From Streptococcus parauberis NCFD 2020 (GTDB lineage: Bacteria > Bacillota > Bacilli > Lactobacillales > Streptococcaceae): DNA of 64,000 bases. The notes beneath the pieces were generated by a model. That model did no database searches and had not been told where the DNA came from. It was given only the letters and a program-made list of their open reading frames with translations. The stretch covers positions 806,001-870,000 of the forward strand of contig NZ_AEUT02000001.1 in the NCBI RefSeq assembly GCF_000187935.1. The letters run 5' to 3'. Of this stretch, positions 48,226-56,940 are shown in pieces. A program made the translations under genes and the position numbers. The first letter of the stretch is position 1; each line of letters begins with the position of its first letter.

Positions 48226-48984
48226 TTACCAACCCAGATCCATTAACCAGTTGGTTAATTCTCGTTCTGTTTCTTTTTCGGTTAACCTCTTTTCAGAATT
48301 GATGTTGAACTCACCTTTAATATTGCCATCAACTATGTAAAGAACTTTTTTACATTTGGCTGCAACTTTTAAATCGTGAGTAACCATCAGGATTGTCGTT
48401 CCTTCCTGATTAAGCTTTGTCAATTCGTTGATGACTTCGTTTGAAGCTTTTCTATTTAAAGCACCTGTTGGTTCGTCAGCAAACAATATTTTAGGGTTAT
48501 TAATCATACTGCGACAAATACAGGCGCGTTGTAATTGACCACCAGAAACTTCATTGATGTCATTGTTAGCAACTTCAATAATACCTAATTTTCTCATTAA
48601 GTCTTTTGCACGCGCAATTTTTTCAATTTTAGATTCTCTACTGGACCGACTTTCAATGGCGGGCAATACAATATTATCAAGTATAGTCAAATTCTTAACC
48701 AGATACATTTGTTGGAAAATAAAGCCCATTTTATCTAATCTTAAATTAGCTAATTTCTTTTCAGATAGTTTGGTAATATCATCTCCATCAAAATAAACTT
48801 GACCACTGGTTGCTTGATCCATTCCGGAAACGGCATACAATAGTGTTGATTTTCCAGATCCTGAAGGTCCCATGATTGCTACCATATCACCTGTATCTAA
48901 TGAGAAAGTTACATTTTTCAAGACATTATTTTGCCTTTTATCAATCACATAGGTTTTACATAAATCTTTCACTTCTATTAGCAT
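48226..48984 (-). CDS. ABC transporter ATP-binding protein (MacB/LolD type)
   Basis: 252 residues. Walker [10 protein letters not shown] near 39-47, Q-loop FIFQQMYLV near 89-97, signature VSGGQLQRACIC near 145-156, Walker B ILFADEPTGALN near 165-176, H-loop VTHDL near 201-205. The close subfamily is that of FtsX-like permeases used for peptide export or resistance. Lies 42 bp after the permease gene and partners it. Confidence 0.92.
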   Translation of the reverse strand: MLIEVKDLCKTYVIDKRQNNVLKNVTFSLDTGDMVAIMGPSGSGKSTLLYAVSGMDQATSGQVYFDGDDITKLSEKKLANLRLDKMGFIFQQMYLVKNLTILDNIVLPAIESRSSRESKIEKIARAKDLMRKLGIIEVANNDINEVSGGQLQRACICRSMINNPKILFADEPTGALNRKASNEVINELTKLNQEGTTILMVTHDLKVAAKCKKVLYIVDGNIKGEFNINSEKRLTEKETERELTNWLMDLGW

Positions 48985-49026
48985 AATTGACTCCTTACTA
49001 AGTTAGCATTTCCAATTTTAATTCGT

Positions 49027-51390
49027 TTATTCAATGTTTGCTGTATCACTGCTTTTAATGCTTCGAATGTATTGAGCTGATAAAGTAGCTACAAAGATGG
49101 TAACAATGACTATCAAACCTGGGTAAAGTCCGAATACTTTCCAAGCCACGATATTAAATGAAACATCATTTGCTCCCATCATGCCAAATAATGGCGAGAT
49201 ACAAAGCTTCGTGATAGGTATTGATGTTATGGCTGCTAAAGCCACTGCCACGACACCGACAATAATGAACCGATAAATATGCCATTTCATAATTGAACTA
49301 TTCTGAAAACCAATTGCTTTTAGAATAGCAATCTGATTTTTTTCATTGCTGATAAAAACACGTTCTGTTAATAAGGTCACTAAAGAGACTACTATTAGGA
49401 CTATTGTTAATAGAAGAATCAGTAAGCTATTTAATACTTCACCAATACCAAAACTATCCATACAATACTCTTTTGCGGTCATAATGTCTTTTTGAGGAAA
49501 AAGTTTCTTCAACCTTTTTTGTCGCTTTTTAATTTGGGCTTCATCAGGTTGATCTGTAAAATTTATTTTATATGGAAGAACAATGGTGGCATTTTTCATA
49601 ACAGATGGTGCATCTTCATGTAATAAAATGACTTGACCAAGTTGATTCATTGTTTGATAATAAGCTGTGACTATGCACTTTTCTTCTTTTTCACCAAAAT
49701 TGACAATTAAGGTATCTCCGATTTTAGCACCTGTCATCTTGGAAATAATTGAGGTAATAGCTATTTCATGACCATTTTGTGGAGCAGATCCTTTGGTATA
49801 TTTGAGCTGACTAACCTTTGAATTAACCCCTTGTTTAAAATTAAGAAAATAGCCATTACCCTCAAAATTTACTTTGTATTTGTATACGACATCTGTCGAC
49901 ATCCGAGAAGACATACTAAGTGCTTCAACCTTTTTGTTTGTCTCTGCTAAGTTAGCTTTCAATTTTTTCATATCTTTTTGATTCAAGTCTTTATTAACCT
50001 GATCATCATCAGTTAGGTATAAATCAGCCCGAGCACCAATTATTGTTATTAGTTTGTCACTATTAATGGTCTCAGTTGTATTAACCATAATCAGCACAAA
50101 TAAGGTACAAAGAAAAAACGAAAGAATAATGGTCAAAAATCGTCTTGGGTTATTAACAATATCAGTGACTGCTAAAAATAAAGAGGGCTTAGCAGAACTT
50201 TTTTCAAATCTAAGAATCGCTTTAGTTTTGTAACGTTCACCAGTTTGACCACTTCGAATGGCATCTAGAGGTGATGATTTTTTAATTTTTGAGGTTGAAA
50301 GATAACTGAACCAAACAATTAAGAAAATCACTAATAAGGTACCAAGTAAATTAGGGAAAATACCTAAGTCATTTTCTAAAACCATATTTTCGGTTGCAGA
50401 TTGAATAAGCATCTTGCCAAAAGGTAAACTTGAGAAAAAACCTATCAGAGAACCTATACATGCAAGCACCAAGTACTTAATGATATATAAATATCTAATT
50501 TTGCCATTCCCGATTCCGATTGCCTTCATGACACCAATTTCTCTAAATTCTTCAAGAATTGTAAAATTGATTGAGAATTTTAATACTGTAAAGGCTACTA
50601 AGATTAAACAAATGGAAAGAATCAGTATAATGAAAGCAACAATCATATCCATTACATAGCCAAACTTCATCATCCAACGAGAACCTGTAAATGATATACT
50701 TTCTAATTCAGCGGTAGCAGCTTCCATACGTTTCAAATTATTTGAAATGACGTAAGCAATCTTACCTTGCCGTTTACTAGCTATCTCTTTATTTTCTAGT
50801 AGTTTATTTTTTTCATTAGTGTTGATGATAAAACGACAGTTGCCAAACATTTCTGAACCTAAGAGTGCATCTTTGGCTTTGCCATCTAAAATAAATTTTA
50901 TTTCGGTTTTACCTTTTTTAAAAATAATTGTATCACCAACTGAAAGATTATTATCTTTGATAAAGGATCCACCAATATAAACATGGCCAGGTTTAACTGT
51001 CTTTATCTTTTTATTAGCCGAATCAAAAAAGTTAATTTTACTTTCTTCAATCGACTGGAGAATTATATCGTTTCGAGCCTGGGATTTCTTTCCTCTAACT
51101 GAGAAATCATCTTTATTCAAAAAGATAATTGGTTCAACTTTATATTTAGAAACTGCTTTTTCTTTTGCTAAAAAGGCTTCAACTTTATCCTTTGGATCTT
51201 CACCCATTGATATGAGGTCAAAATTACCAATCTCAGCTTTGTCAAAATAATAGTCAACCCCTTTATAAACAGTGACAAGATTATTAATTCCACTTGACAC
51301 AAAGGTTGTAGCTAAAATAATGAAGAGTAACAAAATGAGATTCATAACCCTTTTTCGGTTAAAATCATTTTTTAAAATCCGTAGAAACAT
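49027..51390 (-). CDS. FtsX-like ABC transporter permease
   Basis: 787 residues from the chosen ATG (51388-51390, MFLRILKNDFNRKRVMN), after AAGGG. An in-frame TTG at 51432 lies upstream but has no ribosome site. Eight membrane segments in a duplicated FtsX plan: TM1 then an extracellular domain of about 200 residues, TM2-4, then TM5, a second domain of about 200 residues, TM6-8. The DAIRSGQTGER linker separates the halves. This is not the ten-helix BceB plan. Probable export or sensing of peptide/lipid ligands together with the adjacent kinase. Confidence 0.88.
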   Translation of the reverse strand: MFLRILKNDFNRKRVMNLILLLFIILATTFVSSGINNLVTVYKGVDYYFDKAEIGNFDLISMGEDPKDKVEAFLAKEKAVSKYKVEPIIFLNKDDFSVRGKKSQARNDIILQSIEESKINFFDSANKKIKTVKPGHVYIGGSFIKDNNLSVGDTIIFKKGKTEIKFILDGKAKDALLGSEMFGNCRFIINTNEKNKLLENKEIASKRQGKIAYVISNNLKRMEAATAELESISFTGSRWMMKFGYVMDMIVAFIILILSICLILVAFTVLKFSINFTILEEFREIGVMKAIGIGNGKIRYLYIIKYLVLACIGSLIGFFSSLPFGKMLIQSATENMVLENDLGIFPNLLGTLLVIFLIVWFSYLSTSKIKKSSPLDAIRSGQTGERYKTKAILRFEKSSAKPSLFLAVTDIVNNPRRFLTIILSFFLCTLFVLIMVNTTETINSDKLITIIGARADLYLTDDDQVNKDLNQKDMKKLKANLAETNKKVEALSMSSRMSTDVVYKYKVNFEGNGYFLNFKQGVNSKVSQLKYTKGSAPQNGHEIAITSIISKMTGAKIGDTLIVNFGEKEEKCIVTAYYQTMNQLGQVILLHEDAPSVMKNATIVLPYKINFTDQPDEAQIKKRQKRLKKLFPQKDIMTAKEYCMDSFGIGEVLNSLLILLLTIVLIVVSLVTLLTERVFISNEKNQIAILKAIGFQNSSIMKWHIYRFIIVGVVAVALAAITSIPITKLCISPLFGMMGANDVSFNIVAWKVFGLYPGLIVIVTIFVATLSAQYIRSIKSSDTANIE

Positions 51391-51462
51391 AGCTTTATAC
51401 CCTTTTCCTTTTACTAGGTATAGTATAATCAAGAAGTTATTAAATAATCTTTAAATCCAAAA

Positions 51463-51490
51463 TAGCAAATCAAGAATTCCTGATTTGCTT
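51463..51490 (-). terminator. Weak hairpin between kinase and permease genes
   Basis: GCAAATCA / TGATTTGC stem after the kinase stop, followed by TATTTTGG on the minus strand. It would separate regulator and transporter mRNA levels. Confidence 0.5.
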
Positions 51491-51494
51491 TAAC

Positions 51495-52715
51495 TTATAC
51501 TTTTTTAATCACTAATGTAAGGCAAAATTTATTATTTTTTATTTCAACAAAAATATCACCATGCATTTTTCGCATAATCGTTTTTGCAATATATAAGCCA
51601 AGACCACTTCCCTTAACTGATTTACTGTTACTACCTCGATAGAAAGAATCAAATATATGTGGCAATTCTTCTTCTTTAAAGAAATAGCCAGTATTTTGAA
51701 TACTAATTAATTTGCAGTTTTCTTCTTCTGAAACAGAAATGATAATTTCTTTACCATCCCCATATTTAATAGCATTTTCAACCCCATTTTGAATAACTTC
51801 GATTGTACGATCAAGGTCACCCAATAGCAAACAATTGTCAGTATTATCGACTTTAAAGTCAATTTTTAAGTTTTTTAATTTTGGCTCATAATAACTCTTA
51901 ACTTCTTGTAATAGTGAGGCTAAATAGTATTCGCCATCTTTTACAACAATATTAAGAAAATCCTCTTTAGAAGCTAGTGAAATTTCATCCACATAAGTAG
52001 TTATTTTTTTGATATTTTTAGAGATACCTTTTAAAGCTTCTTCATTCTTTTCTGGACTTTTATATAAACCAGATTGTAAAGCTCTTGTATATAGCTCTAT
52101 AGCTGATAATGGTGTTTTTATATCGTGTGTTAAAGAGAGAATCAGTGTTTTTTTATCTTTTTCCAAGTTTAATGCTTTATGTTTTTCATCTGCTAAGTTT
52201 TCTCGCAACATATCAAGACCCCAAAGAAATTTTCCTAAAAATTTACTTTTTTCAGCGTCTAGCGGTTTAACTAAATATCCTTTTGCTAACTGATGCGTCA
52301 TATCAGACATTCTGTTAAATGGACGAATAAGTTTCTGCCAAAGATAGCTTAGTAAAAACACACTAAGGAAAAATAAAACTAAAAAACCAATATTCAAAGG
52401 GATGATTTCAAAATATCTATCCCTTATTCTATATTCAATAGCATAGAGTTTATTATTAATCTTTTTAACGGCATAATGATTCTTATAAGATTGACTACTA
52501 TCATAAGAACTTACTTTTAATACCGACGGAAATTCAGTTAAATCCTTGGTAGAATTTGGATCTTTTTCAAGTTGCTTGACTAAACGATTAATGTCAACTT
52601 GATATATTTTTTCAGATGAGTTAGCAACATATTGAAAATAAAAAATATTACTAATGAAGATTATAATTATTTCAAGTAAAAGAAATAAGATTGAAAATTT
52701 TTTAAAGTTAGTCAA
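51495..52715 (-). CDS. Sensor histidine kinase
   Basis: 406 residues. TM1 about 10-30, extracytoplasmic sensor about 31-103, TM2 about 104-124, HAMP-like linker, HisKA with phospho-His in LSLTHDIKTPLSAIE near residues 194-208, ATPase core with N-box QNGVENAIKYGDG near 307-319 and G-box GSGLGLYIAK near 367-376. TTG start (52713-52715), with 8-nt overlap with the response regulator gene and AGG 8 nt upstream. Ligand unknown; partner of the OmpR-type regulator. Confidence 0.92.
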   Translation of the reverse strand: MTNFKKFSILFLLLEIIIIFISNIFYFQYVANSSEKIYQVDINRLVKQLEKDPNSTKDLTEFPSVLKVSSYDSSQSYKNHYAVKKINNKLYAIEYRIRDRYFEIIPLNIGFLVLFFLSVFLLSYLWQKLIRPFNRMSDMTHQLAKGYLVKPLDAEKSKFLGKFLWGLDMLRENLADEKHKALNLEKDKKTLILSLTHDIKTPLSAIELYTRALQSGLYKSPEKNEEALKGISKNIKKITTYVDEISLASKEDFLNIVVKDGEYYLASLLQEVKSYYEPKLKNLKIDFKVDNTDNCLLLGDLDRTIEVIQNGVENAIKYGDGKEIIISVSEEENCKLISIQNTGYFFKEEELPHIFDSFYRGSNSKSVKGSGLGLYIAKTIMRKMHGDIFVEIKNNKFCLTLVIKKV

Positions 52716-53370
52716 ATCGATAACCTATTCCCCATACTGTCACAATGTGTTCAGGGTTTTTAGGATCTTTCTCAATTTTTTCTCGTAACCAACGGATATG
52801 TACAGCTAGTGTTTGCAATTCTGACAGACTATCACTACCCCATATGGTAGTGAATAAATAATCTTTCTTTAGGGTTACACCTCTGTTTTCCATTAATAAT
52901 TTCAATAGTTCAAATTCTTTTTCTGTCAGATTAACCTGGTGGTCATTAACCGTTAAAGTTCTCATGATGGTATTTAGTTTCAGTCCACCGAGAATGAATT
53001 CTTCCTGATTGTACTTACGTTTAAAAATACCATTAATTTTAGCTAGTAAAATATCAATATCATAAGGCTTACCAATGTAGTCATCTGCACCTAAGTAAAG
53101 ACCTTTTAGATTATCAGCCTTTTGATTCTTTGCGCTCGCAATGAGGATATGAGCATTGGAACTTTCTCGAATCTTTGAGCAGACCTGAAAACCATCCATT
53201 TCTGGTAACATGATGTCTAATATTATCAGCTTTGCTCCATATTTTTGATAAAGTGTTATGGCTTTTTCGCCACTTTCAGCAGTGGCAACAGTATAATTTT
53301 CCTTTCGTAGAAATTCTTGTAAGATATTTGCTATCTCTTGGTTATCTTCTACAATCAAAATATCTAACAT
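52708..53370 (-). CDS. OmpR-family response regulator
   Basis: 220 residues. Receiver domain with acidic pocket (IVEDNQE at 6-12), phospho-Asp in LIILDIMLPEMDG near residues 49-61, and Lys in GKPYDID near 101. Winged-helix DNA-binding domain at about 125-220 (LTEKEFELLKLLMENRG, then GIGYRFD). GGGGAG precedes the ATG. First gene of the operon; a likely target is the transporter promoter downstream. Confidence 0.94.
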   Translation of the reverse strand: MLDILIVEDNQEIANILQEFLRKENYTVATAESGEKAITLYQKYGAKLIILDIMLPEMDGFQVCSKIRESSNAHILIASAKNQKADNLKGLYLGADDYIGKPYDIDILLAKINGIFKRKYNQEEFILGGLKLNTIMRTLTVNDHQVNLTEKEFELLKLLMENRGVTLKKDYLFTTIWGSDSLSELQTLAVHIRWLREKIEKDPKNPEHIVTVWGIGYRFD

Positions 53371-53536
53371 AGTGCACTCCCCTTATAAGGTTATTCTATT
53401 TTCCTGTTCTCTTAATTTGATTATATCGTAATTCCGATAGATTAGGGAAAAATTAACGATTTTAGAGGAGAAATTTATATCTCTTTAAAAAGTCAGATTA
53501 ATTTACTTTAACCTTGTAAACCTGTATACTGACATA

Positions 53537-53745
53537 ATGAAAAAAGAGAAAAGGATAAAAAAGAGAGAACTAGTACTATTTTTACATAGCTCGCTTGATG
53601 GTTTTGTTGAAGGGCCAAATGAGGTGATGGCTTGCGCCTCTTAGACAATATCGTTGCTGATTTAGAATTAGTTCATTCAGAAACTTTTGCCTCTGGGGCT
53701 CTCGCTTTAGACTATAGAAATAAAAAGGACAGAAAAGAGAAATAA
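53537..53745 (+). pseudogene. Deleted RibD_C/dihydrofolate-reductase-like gene
   Basis: Frame 1 (53537-53644) reads MKKEKRIKKRELVLFLHSS then LDGFVEGPNEV and stops; SLDGF..GPN is the N-terminal signature of the RibD C-terminal domain family. Frame 3 (53659-53745) reads DLELVHSETFASGALALDYR, the family's C-terminal strand pair. Intact members are about 175 residues; here about 110 codons are missing and the two ends are out of frame. A remnant left by an internal deletion. Confidence 0.7.
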
Positions 53746-53747
53746 AA

Positions 53748-54125
53748 ATGACATTACTTATTGCAATTATTACTGGAATTATTAACTTTATGATTGGTGG
53801 ACTTTGGTACGGCATTCTTTTTAGAGATCCCTGGATGAAAGCCATGGGCATAAAAAAAGAGGATATTGGAAAAAATGGTGATGGCAAAAAAGAAATGGCT
53901 ATGACCGCCATCGTCGAAATCATTATCAGTATCTTAGTCATCCTCTTCTTACAATCCGTCCATGCAGCAACACTGACATCTGCATTAATAATTGGTCTAA
54001 TCGTTGTTTTAGCAGTACTCAAAAACTACTTCTTCGAACAAAAACCTTTCCAACTCATCCTCATCAATGAGAGCTACAAACTTGTGGCATTCCTTGTTAT
54101 TGGATTAGCAATGTTATTTGTATAA
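53748..54125 (+). CDS. DUF1761 membrane protein
   Basis: 125 residues with four hydrophobic segments. The N-terminal MIGGLWYGILFRDPWMKAMG near residues 15-34 and the late INESYKLVAFLVIGLAM near 106-122 match DUF1761. Function unknown. It starts 2 bp after the last stop of the RibD_C remnant and probably was co-transcribed with it. Ends at a strong terminator. Confidence 0.82.
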   Translation: MTLLIAIITGIINFMIGGLWYGILFRDPWMKAMGIKKEDIGKNGDGKKEMAMTAIVEIIISILVILFLQSVHAATLTSALIIGLIVVLAVLKNYFFEQKPFQLILINESYKLVAFLVIGLAMLFV

Positions 54126-54131
54126 ACATAT

Positions 54132-54173
54132 AAAAAACCACTTCCTGTATTTGTGATCAGGTAGTGGTTTTTT
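54132..54173. terminator. Bidirectional terminator after DUF1761
   Basis: AAAAAACCACT / AGTGGTTTTTT (11 bp) with inner CCTG / CAGG. It serves DUF1761 and the minus-strand ORF that ends at 54172. Confidence 0.85.
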
Positions 54174-54315
54174 ATAAAAAGGAATCTATTTTAAATGGTG
54201 GATTAGCAATAACCTGTGTATCAGCTAGAAAATCTGCTAAATGTATTTTATCTTTTCTAAATAATCTCATTGCAACACGACTACCAACCCCAAAATAAAC
54301 TTTCTCAATGATCAT
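54172..54315 (-). CDS. Possible 47-residue protein coupled to the XRE gene
   Basis: MIIEKVYFGVGSRVAMRLF then DKIHLADFLADTQVIANPPF and KIDSFL. Its ATG overlaps the XRE gene stop (ATGATCATTGA) by 11 nt and its stop touches the terminator stem. No own ribosome site, so translation would be coupled. I do not recognise it; it may be the tail of a decayed gene. Confidence 0.4.
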   Translation of the reverse strand: MIIEKVYFGVGSRVAMRLFRKDKIHLADFLADTQVIANPPFKIDSFL

Positions 54316-54703
54316 TTAAGAGGTAAATAGCTAACGAAGTTACCCCAACTGCTAATAGAGTAATAGCTTCTTTCATTTCAAGTTTACCTAAAATAGATAA
54401 AACGATTACAGCAACGCCCATGGCAAGTGGAATAGCCCTAAGAACTAGTCTAATGGTAGTTTGTGTGTCAGTCTTTGATTTAAGATTTTCTTTTTTTACT
54501 GATGTTTGCATAAGATCCTCCAATCTGATGTCTAAAATTTCAGCCAATTTAGGGATAGTATTTGTATCGGGTAAAGAGAGGTCTCGTTCCCATTTTGAAA
54601 CAGCTTTATCCGTCACACCTAAAAGTGATGACAGTTCTAATTGTGTCATTGCTTTTTCTTTTCTCTTACTAGCAATAATCATTCCCATACTTTCCTTGGT
54701 CAT
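54305..54703 (-). CDS. Short XRE-family regulator with membrane tail
   Basis: 132 residues. XRE helix-turn-helix at about 8-62 (KEKAMTQLELSSLLGVTDKA, then VSKWERDLSLPDT), then a linker and two hydrophobic segments (AIPLAMGVAVIVLSILG and ITLLAVGVTSLAIYLL). Like a reduced form of the larger membrane XRE protein at 46833-47828. An 11-bp inverted repeat sits in its promoter region. Confidence 0.82.
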   Translation of the reverse strand: MTKESMGMIIASKRKEKAMTQLELSSLLGVTDKAVSKWERDLSLPDTNTIPKLAEILDIRLEDLMQTSVKKENLKSKTDTQTTIRLVLRAIPLAMGVAVIVLSILGKLEMKEAITLLAVGVTSLAIYLLNDH

Positions 54704-54770
54704 CCTCTATTCTCCTTCTTTTATTACCTTAATCATATCAAGCAAAGTCCAAAAAGACAATCGACTAGTG

Positions 54771-54812
54771 GTTTATTTTACTCGACTTTTAGTTTAGTTG
54801 GGTAAAATAAAC
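54771..54812. promoter_or_regulatory. Long inverted repeat upstream of the XRE gene
   Basis: GTTTATTTTAC (54771-54781) and GTAAAATAAAC (54802-54812), 11 bp perfect, 20 bp apart. A candidate operator of the divergent region. Confidence 0.45.
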
Positions 54813-54901
54813 TTTATTAGTCAGATTATGATTTGAATTATATTATATTAAGAAAAATCAAACTACTACAAATTATAAATTTCAATATTTTAATTTTAAA
54901 T

Positions 54902-54932
54902 GACCCATATATATGAGTCCAAGGTGTATAAT
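54902..54932 (+). promoter_or_regulatory. Dyad and -10 box of the aldo-keto reductase gene
   Basis: GACCCATATATATGAGTC (54902-54919) is an 18-bp dyad with one mismatched pair, placed just before TATAAT (54927-54932). MerR-type activators often use dyads in such a place, but no regulator gene is adjacent. Confidence 0.45.
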
Positions 54933-54962
54933 GAAGATAGAAATAACTTGGAGGAATAACTG

Positions 54963-55889
54963 ATGATGAAGATAAAAGTTGTTAATGGACCGCAAGAGGC
55001 ATCTGCTATTATTTTAGGATGTATGCGTATGCCTAGTTTATCAGTCGATGATGCCGCAAAAATAATTACTACTGCTGTTGATAATGGCATCAATTATTTT
55101 GATAATGCTACTTGTTATACTCAAGGGGAAGCGGAGACTCGTTTTGGTGATGCATTTGCTCAGACAGGACTCAAACGTGAAGACGTTTTTATCCAATCAA
55201 AAGTTGGTCTTGAGTTCCAACGTAATGAATTTGATTGGACTAAAGAAAACATTCTTACGAATGTCGATGCCAGTCTAAAACGTATGAAACTGGACTATAT
55301 GGATGGCCTACTACTTCATCGTCCAGATGTACTTTTTGATCCTGAAGAAGTTTCTGAAGCATTTGAAGAACTCGAAAAAGCTGGTAAAGTGCGTCATTTT
55401 GGTGTCAGTAATGTTCCAAGCATGCAAATCGAATTACTTAAAAAATTTGTTAAACAACCTTTGATTTTTAATCAACTGCAACTTTCTTTGGAACAGTCAC
55501 AACTGATTGACCAAGCACTCTATTTAAACAATAAAGCCACAGACATGTCTATTGACCGTGACAACGGTACTTTGGATTATTGTCGATTGAACGATATTAC
55601 AATTCAAGCTTGGTCCCCATTACAATACGGGATGATTGGTGGCAGCTTCATAGACCATCAAGATTTCCCCGAACTCAATCAAGGACTGCAAGAATTAGCT
55701 GACAAATACGGTGTCGCCAAAGCAGCAATTGCGATTGCATGGATCCTCCGTCATCCAGCAAAAATGCAAGCTATCGTTGGTACAATGAACCCACAACATT
55801 TAATTGAAGTTAGCAAAGCTGCAGATATTCAATTAACACATCACGAATGGTACCAACTCTACCTAGCATCAGGCAAATATTTACCATAA
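54963..55889 (+). CDS. Aldo/keto reductase (YdhF type)
   Basis: NADPH-dependent carbonyl reductase of 308 residues. Catalytic tetrad: Asp and Tyr in NYFDNATCYTQGEAETRFG near residues 42-60, Lys in FIQSKVG, His in LLHRPDVLFDPEE near 118-130. GVSNVPSMQIELL near 155-167 and AWSPLQYGMIGG near 218-229 are further family segments. GGAGG precedes two adjacent ATGs. Physiological substrate unknown. Confidence 0.92.
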   Translation: MMKIKVVNGPQEASAIILGCMRMPSLSVDDAAKIITTAVDNGINYFDNATCYTQGEAETRFGDAFAQTGLKREDVFIQSKVGLEFQRNEFDWTKENILTNVDASLKRMKLDYMDGLLLHRPDVLFDPEEVSEAFEELEKAGKVRHFGVSNVPSMQIELLKKFVKQPLIFNQLQLSLEQSQLIDQALYLNNKATDMSIDRDNGTLDYCRLNDITIQAWSPLQYGMIGGSFIDHQDFPELNQGLQELADKYGVAKAAIAIAWILRHPAKMQAIVGTMNPQHLIEVSKAADIQLTHHEWYQLYLASGKYLP

Positions 55890-55890
55890 G

Positions 55891-55919
55891 AAAAAGGCTT
55901 GTTTCCAAGCCTTTTTCTT
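55891..55919. terminator. Aldo-keto reductase / DUF2812 terminator
   Basis: AAAAAGGCTTG / CAAGCCTTTTT perfect stem with TTTC loop. Confidence 0.85.
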
Positions 55920-56463
55920 ATAGATTTTTCCGTAAATAGATTAATTTTCCACCACAATATGTAATCAAAACAATATAAAGTACAAATAAGAACATAAAAA
56001 TACCAAAAATTATTTTGTCCAACAAATCACCTGACAAATAATCTGTTTTGCTTAAATTTGGAATTATTATACATAGAAAGATAATTAAGAGTGGTAACAT
56101 ACGTGTTTTAATGATATGACTTATCATATTAAGCTTTGACTCACGATCTGAAAAGATTTGATTTTCACCTGCATGTTCAACTAGCTTAGCTGCTTTTCGA
56201 AAATAATTCCAACCAATGTATGTGCCACAATACTCCCAACCATAATCTTGATAGAGTTGCAGATAGTCTCTTGTCACTGCCTCATTTTTGTACTCTAATT
56301 GATAGATAACATCTTCAGCTTTGCTTTTTTCAAAAAGATAAGTAATAGGATTAGTATTTTTTACAAATTTCCATCCTTTTTGGCTTTGTTGTCGAAGCCA
56401 TGCTTCTTCTTCCATATAATCAGCAATTGTGAAAATTTTTATGATTTTTTTTGTTTCAGTCAT
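55918..56463 (-). CDS. DUF2812 membrane protein
   Basis: 181 residues. The N-terminal soluble part (YMEEEAWLRQQSQKGWKFVK near residues 16-35, DYGWEYCGTYIGWNYFRK near 87-104) is the DUF2812 domain, followed by two membrane segments near 117-135 and 150-172. It overlaps the PadR gene by 8 nt. DUF2812 genes commonly sit behind a PadR regulator; function unknown. Confidence 0.88.
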   Translation of the reverse strand: MTETKKIIKIFTIADYMEEEAWLRQQSQKGWKFVKNTNPITYLFEKSKAEDVIYQLEYKNEAVTRDYLQLYQDYGWEYCGTYIGWNYFRKAAKLVEHAGENQIFSDRESKLNMISHIIKTRMLPLLIIFLCIIIPNLSKTDYLSGDLLDKIIFGIFMFLFVLYIVLITYCGGKLIYLRKNL

Positions 56464-56779
56464 GGTAAGTCTCTCCTAAACTGTTTTGATAAAGTCTTTT
56501 TATGCGGGCCAATTCTAATGCTAAAATGTCTTGTCCAAGTTGGGTAATCTGATACAATTTTCGCTTGTCTTCTTCTTTTAAGAGAGTAATTAAGCCATCT
56601 TTTTCCATTTTTGATAGTGTGCCATACATTGTTCCGGGGCTTACGGTCACTTGTCCAGCCGTCATTTCTGATACTGTCTGCCCAATACCATATCCATGTT
56701 GAGGCTTTTGCAAACAAAAGAGTATATAGAAAGCTGTTTCGGACATAGGGACATAAACCCGTCGTAGTCTATCTTCCAT
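56456..56779 (-). CDS. PadR-family transcriptional regulator
   Basis: 107 residues. Winged helix: SETAFYILFCLQKPQHGYGIGQ near residues 13-34, then SPGTMYGTLSKMEKDGLI near 47-64 and RKLYQITQLGQDIL near 73-86. Coupled to the DUF2812 gene. A TCGCA-A-TGCGA palindrome lies in its own promoter, consistent with autorepression. Confidence 0.92.
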   Translation of the reverse strand: MEDRLRRVYVPMSETAFYILFCLQKPQHGYGIGQTVSEMTAGQVTVSPGTMYGTLSKMEKDGLITLLKEEDKRKLYQITQLGQDILALELARIKRLYQNSLGETYHD

Positions 56780-56805
56780 TTTTATCTCCTATATCTAAGT
56801 TCGAT

Positions 56806-56855
56806 GTATCATACTTCGATATATCTATTATATCGCAATGCGACATAAGTTGCAA
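56806..56855 (-). promoter_or_regulatory. padR promoter and operators
   Basis: Minus-strand TTGCAA (56850-56855), 17 bp, TATAAT (56827-56832). The spacer contains TCGCAATGCGA (56833-56843); a second palindrome GTATCATAC (56806-56814) is downstream of the -10. Confidence 0.7.
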
Positions 56856-56940
56856 GAGAGAAATAAAAAAGAAGCACATTTTATACTTCTTCTTTCTTTG
56901 TTTTCAAATTTAGTCTCTCACCAATTAAATGTATTATATA

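Noticed and set aside
53582..54022. 146-codon minus-strand open frame
   Set aside because: Antisense to DUF1761 and the RibD_C remnant; composition and context do not support it.
54420..54797. 125-codon plus-strand open frame
   Set aside because: Antisense to the short XRE gene and its promoter repeat; no ribosome site.
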